A DNA stretch of 64,000 bases from the NCBI RefSeq assembly GCF_001294335.1, contig NZ_LGKG01000150.1:16118-80117 (forward strand), in the 5' to 3' direction. This document shows, in pieces, positions 22,770-30,651 of the stretch. Each line of letters opens with the position of its first letter. Position 1 is the stretch's first letter. The notes under the pieces are model-generated. The model was given only the letters and a program-made list of their open reading frames with translations, was not told the origin of the DNA and did not search any database. This stretch comes from Streptomyces chattanoogensis. GTDB taxonomy: Bacteria; Actinomycetota; Actinomycetes; Streptomycetales; Streptomycetaceae. The translations under genes were made by a program, and so were the position numbers.

Positions 22770-24767
22770 ATGACCCAACCGACATCCGATCCGCATGCCC
22801 ATGGCGCCGAGTTCGCGACCATCCACACTTTGCGAGCCGGGCCTCACGACCAAGCCATCGAAGCTGAACACGCAGCACTCGGCGCGATGCTGCTGTCTCC
22901 CGCTGTGATTCCGGAGATCACCGCCATTCTCGATCCGGCGGACTACTACCGCCCCGCCCACGAGACCATCCACCGTGCCATCACCACCCTGCACGAGCGG
23001 GATGAGCCAGTGGATCCCATCACCGTCGCCGCCTACCTGGCCCAGACCGGTGACCTGAACCGCATCGGCGGAGCCTCCTACCTCCATCACCTGGTTCAGC
23101 AGGTGCCCACCACCAGCAACGGCGAGTACTACGCAGCCATCGCCCGCGACGCGGCCGACAACCGCCGCCTCGACGCCACCGGCATGCGTCTCAGCCAGAG
23201 CGCACGCACCGGCGAACTCACTGCCGACGCCACCCGCGCCGAAGCCTTGGCGGCACTGGAGGCGGCCGAGCAACGCGCCTGGAGCGAGCCCACCCCCCTT
23301 GGTGAAGGGGGCACACTGCCCAGCTTCCCGGTCAACGTCCTGCCGTGCTGGATGCGTGACCAGGTCGTGGCACTGGCGGAGTTCACCCAGACTCCCCCGG
23401 ATATGGCTGCCACCATGGGCCTGGCCGCGCTGTCCACGACCGCCGGCGGCCGGGTTCATTTCCAGATCCGCCCCGGCTGGGTCGAACAGTCCAACCTCTA
23501 CTTGGTGTGCGCGATGCCGCCGGCCTCCCGCAAGTCGGACGTCTTCGCCCCCATGACCGCCCCGATCTACCGGATCGAGGAGGAACTGGCCCAGCAGGCG
23601 AAGCCCGCCATCATCGAGGCTCAGACCGCCAAGGAAACCGCCGAGGCCGAGGTTGATGCCCTACTGGCCAAGGCTCGCAAGGGCGACCCCATCGATCGCC
23701 AGCAGCTCGTCGCTGAAGCCTCCGCGGCCCGCATGCTCGCCGACGAAATCCACGTACCGCCCACGCCGCGGCTGACGGTCTCCGGAGACATCACCCCCGA
23801 ACCGCTCACCCATCTGCTTGCCACGCACCGATGCCTCGCCGCGCTCTCTCCCGAGGGCGACCTGTTCGACATCATCGCCGGCCGCTACAGCACCCGCCCC
23901 AACCTCGGTGTCTTCCTCCAGGCCCACAAGGGCGAACGCCTCCAGACCGACCGCATCACCCGCGACCAGCCCACCATCGACCGCCCAGCGCTGACGATCG
24001 GCGTCACACCCCAGCCCGCCGTGCTGCACGACCTGGCTTCCGCCCCTGGTGCACGCGACCGCGGTCTCCTCGCCCGCTTCTTGTACTCCCTCCCGCCGTC
24101 GAACCTCGGCTACCGCAGGATCCGCACGCAGCCCGTGCCCGACAGCGTCAGCCGTACGTACGACGCCCGTCTGGAAGCGATGGTGCGCACGTTCACCGAC
24201 CTGCCCGATCCCGTCACCATCCCGCTGTCCGCCCAGGCCGACGCCGTCGTCGAACGCCTTCAGGAGGAAGTCGAGTTCAAGCTGAGGCCCGACCAATCGC
24301 TGTCCCACGTAAAGGACTGGGCCGGGAAGCTCGTCGGCGCCACCATCCGTATCGCCGGCCTTCTCCATCTTGCTGACCGCATCAGCACCGGCTGGGGCGA
24401 ACCCGTCAACGCCGAGTGCGTTGAACGCGCGGCGGCCATCGCTGAGTACTACACGGCGCACGCCCTGGCGGTCTTCGATCTCATCGCCGCCGACCCGGCC
24501 ACTGACGACGCCGTGCACATCCTCGACTGGCTCCGCCGCCCCAAGCAGAACGGCACGCACCGGACCACCGTCAAGCGCCGCGACGTCGTCGCCTCCCTAC
24601 GTCGCTTCCGTGGACGTACCGACACCATCGACCCCGCCCTTAGCCTCCTGGAAGAACACGGCTACCTCCGCGCTGACAGGCCGCCTTCCCCTGGCGGAAG
24701 AGGCCGCGCAGCGACGATCACGTTCCGTGTCCACCCTGCCCTGAAGGACCCGCAGAACGCTCCGTAG
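22770..24767 (+). CDS. Replication protein: DnaB-like N-terminal domain fused to DUF3987
   Basis: A 665-residue protein. Residues about 26-130 follow the DnaB helicase N-terminal domain (EAEHAALGAMLLSPAVIPEI, DYYRPAHETIHRAITTLHER, then YLHHLVQQVPTTSN). Residues about 190-560 fit DUF3987 (MAATMGLAALSTTAGGRVHF, LYLVCAMPPASRKSDVFAPM, a Glu/Lys-rich coiled coil, then LSPEGDLFDIIAGRYS). The segment CAMPPASRKS is the family's altered P-loop. The last 90 residues look like a winged helix (TTVKRRDVVASLRRF). It most likely starts autonomous replication of the excised element. It is unlike the RepSA, RepAM and Prim-Pol RepPP types I know from AICEs. GGAGG lies eight bases before ATG 22770. Confidence 0.78.
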   Translation: MTQPTSDPHAHGAEFATIHTLRAGPHDQAIEAEHAALGAMLLSPAVIPEITAILDPADYYRPAHETIHRAITTLHERDEPVDPITVAAYLAQTGDLNRIGGASYLHHLVQQVPTTSNGEYYAAIARDAADNRRLDATGMRLSQSARTGELTADATRAEALAALEAAEQRAWSEPTPLGEGGTLPSFPVNVLPCWMRDQVVALAEFTQTPPDMAATMGLAALSTTAGGRVHFQIRPGWVEQSNLYLVCAMPPASRKSDVFAPMTAPIYRIEEELAQQAKPAIIEAQTAKETAEAEVDALLAKARKGDPIDRQQLVAEASAARMLADEIHVPPTPRLTVSGDITPEPLTHLLATHRCLAALSPEGDLFDIIAGRYSTRPNLGVFLQAHKGERLQTDRITRDQPTIDRPALTIGVTPQPAVLHDLASAPGARDRGLLARFLYSLPPSNLGYRRIRTQPVPDSVSRTYDARLEAMVRTFTDLPDPVTIPLSAQADAVVERLQEEVEFKLRPDQSLSHVKDWAGKLVGATIRIAGLLHLADRISTGWGEPVNAECVERAAAIAEYYTAHALAVFDLIAADPATDDAVHILDWLRRPKQNGTHRTTVKRRDVVASLRRFRGRTDTIDPALSLLEEHGYLRADRPPSPGGRGRAATITFRVHPALKDPQNAP

Positions 24768-24777
24768 GGCTGCAGAA

Positions 24778-24950
24778 CGTCAGCAGTGTCAGCAAAAATC
24801 GCTGACCTGGTCTTTTCCTTTGCTGACACGCGCCAGCAGGTGTCAGCACTGTCAGCAGACAGCGCCATTTTGCTGACACTGCTGACAACCGCTGACACCC
24901 CCGCCAACACCATCTCCGCAGGTCAGCGGTTTTTGCTGACATTGCTGACA
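24778..24950. repeat. Iteron array of TGCTGACA
   Basis: Eight exact copies of TGCTGACA or its complement: 24787 (-), 24821, 24841 (-), 24850 (-), 24871, 24880, 24934 and 24943, plus one-mismatch copies at 24778 and 24890. Copies come in tandem pairs nine bases apart, and pairs at 24841/24850 and 24871/24880 face each other. The region lies between the rep and xis genes, is non-coding and has T-rich tracts. A replication origin bound by the Rep protein, or a control site for xis-int, is likely. Confidence 0.8.
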
Positions 24951-25040
24951 CTTTTCTCCCCGCAACAGCGTCCGGCACCTCCTTGCCCTAACGCCGCGTC
25001 AGCACGTGGCGTACAAGACCGCCTCGAAGGAGACAGCAAC

Positions 25041-25232
25041 GTGCCCAGCCCCAAGATGCTCAAGCTCCCCGAAGTTCTCTCCGAACTCAATATGTCCCGC
25101 GCGTCCTTCTACCGGATGAGGGCCCGTGGACAGGCCCCCAGGATCGTCAAGCTCCCGAGCGGCCAGCTCCGCATCCGCCGCGCGGATCTCGACAACTGGC
25201 TTTCTCAACAGGAAGAACAGCCTGCCGCCTGA
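25041..25232 (+). CDS. xis: Excisionase (AlpA/MerR-like HTH)
   Basis: A 63-residue DNA-binding protein of the excisionase type, needed with the integrase to excise the element. The sequence LKLPEVLSELNMSRASFYRM followed by RARGQAPRIVKLPSGQLRIR and RADLDNWL is the standard winged-helix Xis/AlpA pattern, with the final D-x-W-L turn. GTG at 25041 with AAGGAGA seven bases upstream. It lies 60 bases before the integrase region on the same strand; an inverted repeat GCGGGCCCGGCC/TTGCCGGGCCCGC-like hairpin at about 25248-25272 lies between them. Confidence 0.88.
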   Translation: MPSPKMLKLPEVLSELNMSRASFYRMRARGQAPRIVKLPSGQLRIRRADLDNWLSQQEEQPAA

Positions 25233-25312
25233 TCCCTCTGTCGTTCAGCGGGCCCGGCCTTGCCGGGCCCGCTCGCATTTCTGGAGTCACCCTGCTGACC
25301 TTCGAGTTCAAG

Positions 25313-26677
25313 ATGTACGAGATCCGCGTACGGCCGCAGTACCCGAAGCCCTACCAGGTCCGCTGGGTAGTCGGGCCCAAGTCACACGCTAAGAGCTTCC
25401 ATACCAAGACCCTGGCCGACGGCCGGCGGTCCCAGCTGATGGCCGCTGCTCAAAAGGGCGAGCAATTCGACATCGAGACGGGTCTCCCAAAGTCCGAACT
25501 GGCCGCGCTCCAGCCCCAGGTGACGTGGTTCGAGCACGCCAAGGACTACGCAGAGATGAAGTGGTCCGCGGCCGCATCGGCGAAGGGCCGGGCCACACGT
25601 GCAGACGCCCTTGCGGTCATCACCGCCGCTCTGGTCAAGGACACGAAAGGGGCACCCGCACCGGCAGTACTGCGAAGGGCGCTGACCGGCTACGCGTTCA
25701 ACTTCTCCAAGCACCGCACGCCGCCGCCCGACCACCTCTCCGCCGCGCTCACGTGGCTATCTGCAAAAGCTCTTTCCATGTCCGCACTGGAGGACGATTC
25801 CGAAAAGGTCCGCGCCGCGCTGAAGGCGTTGAGCACGCGGCTCAATGGGAAGCGGGCGGCAGCGACCACCATCACGAACCGCCGGACGGTCTTCAACAAC
25901 GCCCTCCGGTACGCCGTGGAGCGCAAACGCCTCACGGCCAACCCGCTGCCGTCTGTCGACTGGTCTCCTCCGCCGACAGACGACGAGATCGACTTCCGGT
26001 ACGTCCCGAACCCTCGGCAAGCAGAGGAACTCATCGACGCCGTCGGAACGCTCGGCCCTCGCGGCGAACATCTCCAGGCGTTCTTCGCGTGCATCTACTA
26101 CGCGGCCACTCGGCCGGCCGAGGCAATGAATCTCAGGGCGAGCGACTGCACCCTGCCCGAGACGGGGTGGGGTGTCCTGCTGCTCTCCGGTAGCGCATCC
26201 CGGGTGGGATCCGCCTGGACGGACGACGGTAAGCCCTACGAAGAACGCGGGCTGAAGCGTCGGGCCCGCTCGTCCGTGCGCGACGTACCGATCCCGCCGA
26301 AACTGGTGAGGATGCTGCGTGCCCATATCGACCGGTACGGCGTGGCGTCGGACAGGCGGCTGTTCCGAGCGGCCCAGGGCGGGGTCGTGCTCAGCAAGGA
26401 GTACACGGATCTCTGGCAGGAGGCGCGTAAAGCAGCGCTCACCCCTGAGCAGGTCCTCCACCACTTCGCGGAAGCGCCGTACACCGGGCGGAAGGCCGGC
26501 ATCTCGCTCTGGATCACCTCAGGCGTCGCTCCCACCGAGGTGGCCCGCCGCGCCGGCCACAGCGTGGCCGTCCTCTACAAGTTCTACGCCAAGGTGCTGG
26601 ACGGGCAGCGTGACCAGGCCAATGCGCTGATCGAGCGTGCGATGCGGGCCGAGGAACAGCGGACTGCAGAGCCCTGA
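25313..26677 (+). CDS. int: Tyrosine site-specific integrase
   Basis: A tyrosine recombinase of 454 residues that integrates the element at tRNA-Ser. Catalytic positions in the C-terminal domain: Arg267 (TRPAEAMNL), Arg393 (PYTGRKAG, the second Arg box, where many relatives read PYDLRHA), His416 (RRAGHSVAVL) and Tyr425 (YKFYAKVLDG). The N-terminal arm-binding region (RPQYPKPYQVRW) and a core-binding helical region (FNNALRYAVERKRLTANPL) precede it. ATG 25313 lacks a ribosome binding site; a CTG at 25292 in the same frame has GGAG six bases upstream, so a non-standard start adding 7 residues is possible. It is 136 bases from attR. Confidence 0.9.
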   Translation: MYEIRVRPQYPKPYQVRWVVGPKSHAKSFHTKTLADGRRSQLMAAAQKGEQFDIETGLPKSELAALQPQVTWFEHAKDYAEMKWSAAASAKGRATRADALAVITAALVKDTKGAPAPAVLRRALTGYAFNFSKHRTPPPDHLSAALTWLSAKALSMSALEDDSEKVRAALKALSTRLNGKRAAATTITNRRTVFNNALRYAVERKRLTANPLPSVDWSPPPTDDEIDFRYVPNPRQAEELIDAVGTLGPRGEHLQAFFACIYYAATRPAEAMNLRASDCTLPETGWGVLLLSGSASRVGSAWTDDGKPYEERGLKRRARSSVRDVPIPPKLVRMLRAHIDRYGVASDRRLFRAAQGGVVLSKEYTDLWQEARKAALTPEQVLHHFAEAPYTGRKAGISLWITSGVAPTEVARRAGHSVAVLYKFYAKVLDGQRDQANALIERAMRAEEQRTAEP

Positions 26678-26682
26678 TTCCC

Positions 26683-26700
26683 GTCCACGTCCCGTCCACA
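26683..26700 (+). repeat. Possible integrase arm-type site, right end
   Basis: GTCCACGTCCCGTCCACA directly after the int stop codon, 17 of 18 bases identical to 5437-5454 in the same orientation. See the left copy for spacing in the circular form. Confidence 0.45.
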
Positions 26701-26750
26701 CAGGCTGGTCAGCGGTGCGCCAGACCGCAGCAGGGTGAGACAGGAAAACA

Positions 26751-26792
26751 GGTGGGCGGGGGTCCCGGAACGTTCCGGGACCCCCGCCCACC
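26751..26792. terminator. Perfect 42-bp palindrome between int and tRNA-Ser
   Basis: Two 21-base arms with no mismatch, 73 bases after the int stop and 20 bases beyond the 3' end of the leftward tRNA. On the minus strand TGTTTTCC follows, and on the plus strand TGCATGTTTT. It probably ends both int and tRNA transcripts, and means the element brings its own tRNA terminator. Confidence 0.85.
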
Positions 26793-26811
26793 TGCATGTT
26801 TTCTGACCTGT

Positions 26812-26871
26812 GCGGAGGCTGTGGGATTTGAACCCACGGTGAGGGGTTACCTCACGACAGTTTTCAAGACT
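26812..26871. repeat. attR: 60-bp direct repeat within tRNA-Ser
   Basis: Identical to 5304-5363. It covers the tRNA from two bases beyond the 3' end through the T arm, the variable arm and the anticodon, stopping in the anticodon stem. The incoming element therefore supplies the new 3' part of the tRNA gene and keeps it functional. Confidence 0.95.
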
Positions 26872-26900
26872 GTTCCCTTAGGCCGCTCGGGCAAGCCTCC
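26813..26900 (-). tRNA. tRNA-Ser(UGA)
   Basis: Class II cloverleaf read on the minus strand: acceptor GGAGGCT pairing with AGCCTCC plus discriminator G, anticodon stem ACAGT/ACTGT with loop CTTGAAA (anticodon TGA at 26864-26866), a long variable arm (GTGAGG/CCCTCAC) and T arm GTGGG-TTCAAAT-CCCAC. The CCA end is not encoded. It decodes UCA and is the integration target of the element. Confidence 0.95.
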
Positions 26901-26943
26901 CCGCGGCACCGGTGTGCGGTGTCGCGGGGATCAGACTAGCGCG

Positions 26944-28395
26944 TCACTTGTCGCCCGTGCGCTGGCCCAGGGTGACTTGGGCCGTGTGCTCCTTGCCGCC
27001 GCGCAGGTAGGTGAGGGTGACGTGGTCGCCGGGCCTGTGCTGCCAGATTTCGCTGATCAGGGTGGGGCCGCTGTCGATCACGGTGTTGTCGAGCTTGGTG
27101 ATGGTGTCGCCGGGGCGCAGGCCGGCCTTGTCGGCGGGGCCGCCCGGGGTGACCGAGTCGGAGCCGTTGTTGCCGGTCTGGGCGATGGTGGCGCCGTCGC
27201 CGGTGTCCTTCATGCCGACCTGGACGCCTATCTGCGGGTAGACCGGGCGGCCGGACCTGATCAGGTCCTGGGCCACCCGCTTGGCCTGGTCGATGGGGAT
27301 GGCGAAGCCCAGGCCGATGCTGCCGGACTGCTGCGACTCGGGGCCCATGCCGCCGCCGTTGCCGGCCGACTGGATGGCGGAGTTGATGCCGATGACGTTC
27401 CCGCTGGCGTCCATCAGGGGGCCACCGGAGTTACCGGGGTTTATCGAGGCGTCCGTCTGGAGGGCGCTCATGTACGAGGCGCTGGCGCCGTCGCCGTCGC
27501 TGGAGGCCACCGGGCGGTCCTTGGCGCTGATGATGCCGGTGGTTACCGTGCCGGACAGGCCGAACGGGGCGCCGATCGCGATCGTGGCGTCACCCACCTG
27601 GACATGGGAGGACCTGCCGAGCGGGAGCGGGTTGAGCGGGGCGCCCGAGGCGTTCTTGAGCTTGACCACGGCGACGTCGTAGCCCTGGGCGCGGCCGATG
27701 ACCTCGGCGTCGTACTTCTTGCCGTTGGAGAACGTCGCGGTGAGCTTGCCCCCGTCGGCCGCGCTGGAGACGACGTGGTTGTTGGTGAGGATGTGGCCCT
27801 GCTTGTCGTAGACGAAGCCGGTGCCGGTGCCGCCCTCGCCGGTCGCGCCCTGCGCCTCGATCGTCACCACACTGGGCAGCGCCCGCTGCGCTATCCCGGA
27901 GACCGAGGTGGGCTTGCGGTTCAGCGCCTCGGGGTTGCCGGCCGCGGTGACCGTCGTCGAGCCGGTGTCGTTCTGGCCCGCGGCCCAGAAGCCGATGCCG
28001 CCGCCGATACCGCCCGCGACCAGCGCGGCCACCAGGACGGCGGCGATCAGACCGCCGTTACGCCGCTTGGGTGCCGGGCCGCCGCCCGGCGCACCCCAGG
28101 GGCCGCCGCCACCGCCGCCTCCGTGGGAGCCCCAGCCGGCGGCGGAGGAGCCATGGCCGGCGGTCGCGTATGCGGGGATCTGGGCGGTCTGCTCGGGCTG
28201 CGACGGGCCCGGTCCGCCGGGGGCGTGGGACTGCTCCCAGGGGCTGCCGCCCGGGACCGGGGGTGCCGCGGGGGCGGGCGGGACGTCCGGAGTCTGGGCG
28301 CCGGAGGCGGACGCGGGGGCGCTGTCCGGCGCCTGCGGCCCGGTCGGCGGCGTGGCCTCCGACGGGACGTTGGCTCCCTCGTTCTCGGTGCTCAC
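26944..28395 (-). CDS. HtrA/DegP-like serine protease with PDZ domain
   Basis: A 483-residue membrane-anchored surface protease for quality control of exported proteins. Residues 1-125 are a cytoplasmic Pro/Gly/Ala-rich tail, then one membrane helix (GLIAAVLVAALVAGGIGGGI). The trypsin-like domain has His (ILTNNHVV), Asp (GYDVAVVKL) and Ser (INPGNSGGPL). The C-terminal PDZ domain runs from PQIGVQVGMKDTGDGATIAQ to the end, with PADKAGLRPGDTITKLDN as its core. GTG at 28395 with GAGGAGA six bases upstream decides the start. Monocistronic, just beyond the tRNA gene. Streptomyces usually have several paralogues, so no gene symbol is given. Confidence 0.92.
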   Translation of the reverse strand: MSTENEGANVPSEATPPTGPQAPDSAPASASGAQTPDVPPAPAAPPVPGGSPWEQSHAPGGPGPSQPEQTAQIPAYATAGHGSSAAGWGSHGGGGGGGPWGAPGGGPAPKRRNGGLIAAVLVAALVAGGIGGGIGFWAAGQNDTGSTTVTAAGNPEALNRKPTSVSGIAQRALPSVVTIEAQGATGEGGTGTGFVYDKQGHILTNNHVVSSAADGGKLTATFSNGKKYDAEVIGRAQGYDVAVVKLKNASGAPLNPLPLGRSSHVQVGDATIAIGAPFGLSGTVTTGIISAKDRPVASSDGDGASASYMSALQTDASINPGNSGGPLMDASGNVIGINSAIQSAGNGGGMGPESQQSGSIGLGFAIPIDQAKRVAQDLIRSGRPVYPQIGVQVGMKDTGDGATIAQTGNNGSDSVTPGGPADKAGLRPGDTITKLDNTVIDSGPTLISEIWQHRPGDHVTLTYLRGGKEHTAQVTLGQRTGDK

Positions 28396-28878
28396 AGATC
28401 TCTCCTCAGCTTTACGACTGTGCCGGACCGGCCGCGGGGACCCGGAGTCCGAGGCCCCACACCTCGGACTCCGGGCCCAAGCCCCGACCCCAGCATCAAG
28501 GATGCCGCCGATATGGGCCATACGGGCACAGGGTCCGCACCTGCAGGTACGAGCAGCACAAGCAGAACGGGCAGCACGCACCGCTACGACCCCGCATCCA
28601 GCTTTTCCCACCGCGCGTCAGGGCGCCGTAAGGCGAGGCTGTGACTGTTCCCTCATCCTTTATCTCGGACATTTCGGCGCGCTCGATAAAGATCGTCCGG
28701 TGTCATCCGGATTCATCCGGATCCGGACGGATCCGTCCAGCGCCGCCCCGCGCCGTCCGTCGCCCTCCATTACGGCCCGCCGGGATTGCCCTGCCGCCCC
28801 TCGCGCACCGCTCGCCCCTCGCGCACCGCTCGCGCACCGCGCACCCGGCCCCGCGGCAGCGGATGGCACGATGACTCG
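28396..28878. other. Divergent intergenic region
   Basis: About 480 bases between the protease gene and the rightward phosphodiesterase gene. It holds short repeats of ATCCGGA (28694-28735) and two nearly identical CGCCCCTCGCGCACCGCT units (28796-28830). No coding frame has a good ribosome binding site; promoters for both genes must lie here. Confidence 0.4.
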
Positions 28879-29724
28879 GTGAAGTCTGCACGCCCCATCC
28901 GGCACAGTCGTTCGAATCCGCCGGCCATTTCCGTCATCGCCCACCGCGGCGCCTCCGAGGACGCCCCGGAGCACACGCTGGCCGCCTACCGGAAGGCGAT
29001 CGAGGACGGGGCCGACGCGCTGGAGTGCGATGTCCGGCTGACCGCCGACGGACATCTGGTGTGTGTGCACGACCGGCGGGTGAACCGCACCTCGAACGGG
29101 CGCGGCGCCGTCTCCACCCTGGAGCTGGCCGATCTCGCCACGCTCGACTTCGGGTCGTGGAAGGACGAGGCGTACGGGAACGAAGCGCCGGACCGGCAGC
29201 TCGAGGATCCCGAGCGGACGTCCGTACTGACCCTGGAGCGGCTGCTGGAACTGGTCGCCGACGCCGACCGCCGGGTCGAGCTGGCCATCGAGACCAAACA
29301 TCCGACCCGCTGGGCCGGACAGGTGGAAGAGCGGCTGGTCGAGCTTCTCGATCGGTTCGGGCACATAAAACCGGCCAGGGCGGGCGAATGGACGCCGTCG
29401 GTCCGGGTGATGAGCTTCTCGGCGCGCTCACTGCACCGCGTACAGGCCGCGGCGCCCGGCATCCCCGGCGTCTACCTCATGCAATTCCTCACCCCTCGGC
29501 ACCGCGACGGCCGGCTGCCCCCCGGCGTCGGCATCGCGGGCCCGGGCATCCGGATCCTGCGCGCACACCCGGAGTACGTCGCCAAGGCGCATCGCGCGGG
29601 CCATCAGGTCCACGTATGGACCGTCAACGAGGCATCGGATGTCGAATTGTGCCGCGAGCTGGGAGTGGATGCCGTGATTACAAACCGCCCCAAACAGGTG
29701 CGAAACCAACTCGGCCTTGCCTAA
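28879..29724 (+). CDS. Glycerophosphodiester phosphodiesterase
   Basis: A 281-residue hydrolase that splits glycerophosphodiesters to glycerol-3-phosphate and an alcohol. The GDPD fold is clear: VIAHRGASEDAPEHTLAAYR with catalytic His-Arg, GADALECDVRLTADGHLVCV with the metal-binding Glu and Asp, HDRRVNRTSNGRG with the second His, AIETKH for the next metal ligand, and the closing VHVWTVNEASDVELC and GVDAVITNRP. There is no signal peptide, so it is cytoplasmic. GTG at 28879 is chosen because the domain starts shortly after; a start at 28786 would add 31 Arg/Ser-rich residues. No strong ribosome binding site is visible. Confidence 0.9.
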   Translation: MKSARPIRHSRSNPPAISVIAHRGASEDAPEHTLAAYRKAIEDGADALECDVRLTADGHLVCVHDRRVNRTSNGRGAVSTLELADLATLDFGSWKDEAYGNEAPDRQLEDPERTSVLTLERLLELVADADRRVELAIETKHPTRWAGQVEERLVELLDRFGHIKPARAGEWTPSVRVMSFSARSLHRVQAAAPGIPGVYLMQFLTPRHRDGRLPPGVGIAGPGIRILRAHPEYVAKAHRAGHQVHVWTVNEASDVELCRELGVDAVITNRPKQVRNQLGLA

Positions 29725-29864
29725 AGCCCTTCACAGGGTGTGCACCGGCGCACTCGGCCCGTATACGAGAGTGTCGAGTGCGTCACTGTATGCCGCTTGG
29801 CCGGTTTCCGGTCCAGTCCATTGGGGCATTCAACCCGTGGCGTGGGGCAAAGGAGGTCTCGGGG

Positions 29865-30464
29865 GTGGCGTTGGTGGTGGCACAAGAGGTGCCGACGTCG
29901 TCGATCATGGCCGTACCCCATGGTCCAGCGGGTGTGGGCATGGCCAGACGGCGCATGCGTGACGAGCTGTTGGCAAGTGGAGTTCAGGACACAGTCGTCG
30001 ATGACGCGGTACTCATTCTTTCGGAGCTGCTGAGCAACTCGTGTCGGCATGCGCGTCCGATATACGACAACGGAGCACCGGTGTACGGAAATGGCTCGCC
30101 GGTCGGCGGCAGCCTGGACGCGGCGCGGGGCGCGCTGCGGGAATCCGTACGGGCCTCCTGGCGCATCGACGGCCAGGGCCGGCTGACCATCTCGGTCACG
30201 GACGGCGGCGGGCCGACCCGCCCGCTTCCGGCCACTCCCTCGGTCACCGCGCACGGCGGCCGCGGCCTGGCGATCATCCGGCAGCTGGCCAAGGACTGGG
30301 GCGTCCGCGACACGGCGCACGGCGAGGTGACGGTCTGGGCGATCCTGTCGGCTCAGGATTCCTTTGCTACGCGCGTGGACCTGCCCGCCGACCCCCCGCT
30401 CACGGGCGGATTCGGCGGCGGCCTGCCACCAGGGCTGTCCTTCGCGGACTTTGACGAGCCGTAG
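29865..30464 (+). CDS. RsbW-like ATP-binding regulator (anti-sigma kinase fold)
   Basis: A 199-residue protein with the GHKL ATPase fold of anti-sigma factor kinases: N box DDAVLILSELLSNSCRHA, G1 box ISVTDGGGP and G2 box AHGGRGLAIIRQLA. Streptomyces have dozens of such proteins that phosphorylate anti-anti-sigma factors or act in other partner switches. The insertion between the N and G1 boxes (about 40 residues) is variable. GTG at 29865 has GGAGG six bases before it. The next gene downstream is separate, and no sigma factor or antagonist gene adjoins it, so the partner is unknown. Confidence 0.85.
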   Translation: MALVVAQEVPTSSIMAVPHGPAGVGMARRRMRDELLASGVQDTVVDDAVLILSELLSNSCRHARPIYDNGAPVYGNGSPVGGSLDAARGALRESVRASWRIDGQGRLTISVTDGGGPTRPLPATPSVTAHGGRGLAIIRQLAKDWGVRDTAHGEVTVWAILSAQDSFATRVDLPADPPLTGGFGGGLPPGLSFADFDEP

Positions 30465-30651
30465 GGCCGTCGAGGGACCGGCCGGGGAACGTCCCGGCGG
30501 CGCCCCAGGCCCGTAAGCGGCGCATTTTCGGACGCTCTCCTCTAGGCTCGCGCCGAAACGCGTCCGCGCATGTCCCGGCCTGTGCCGGCCTGTCTTGGCA
30601 TGACCCCGGACGCATCCGGATGCCCAGGAACGACCAGGAGACACCGCCGCC

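Larger units (their letters stand above)
5304..26871. mobile_element. Actinomycete integrative and conjugative element (AICE) in tRNA-Ser(UGA)
   Basis: A 21.6-kb element flanked by exact 60-bp direct repeats (5304-5363 and 26812-26871). The right repeat is the 3' two thirds of an intact tRNA-Ser gene; the left is the displaced chromosomal copy. Inside are all AICE modules: int and xis at the right end, a replication protein with iterons, an FtsK/TraB-type DNA translocase with a clt-like repeat cluster and Spd-like membrane proteins, and GntR, XRE and NUDIX regulators. No relaxase or type IV secretion genes are seen, as expected for elements that transfer double-stranded DNA. The accessory zone at the left end contains decayed recombinase pieces and AT-richer cargo. 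Confidence 0.93.
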
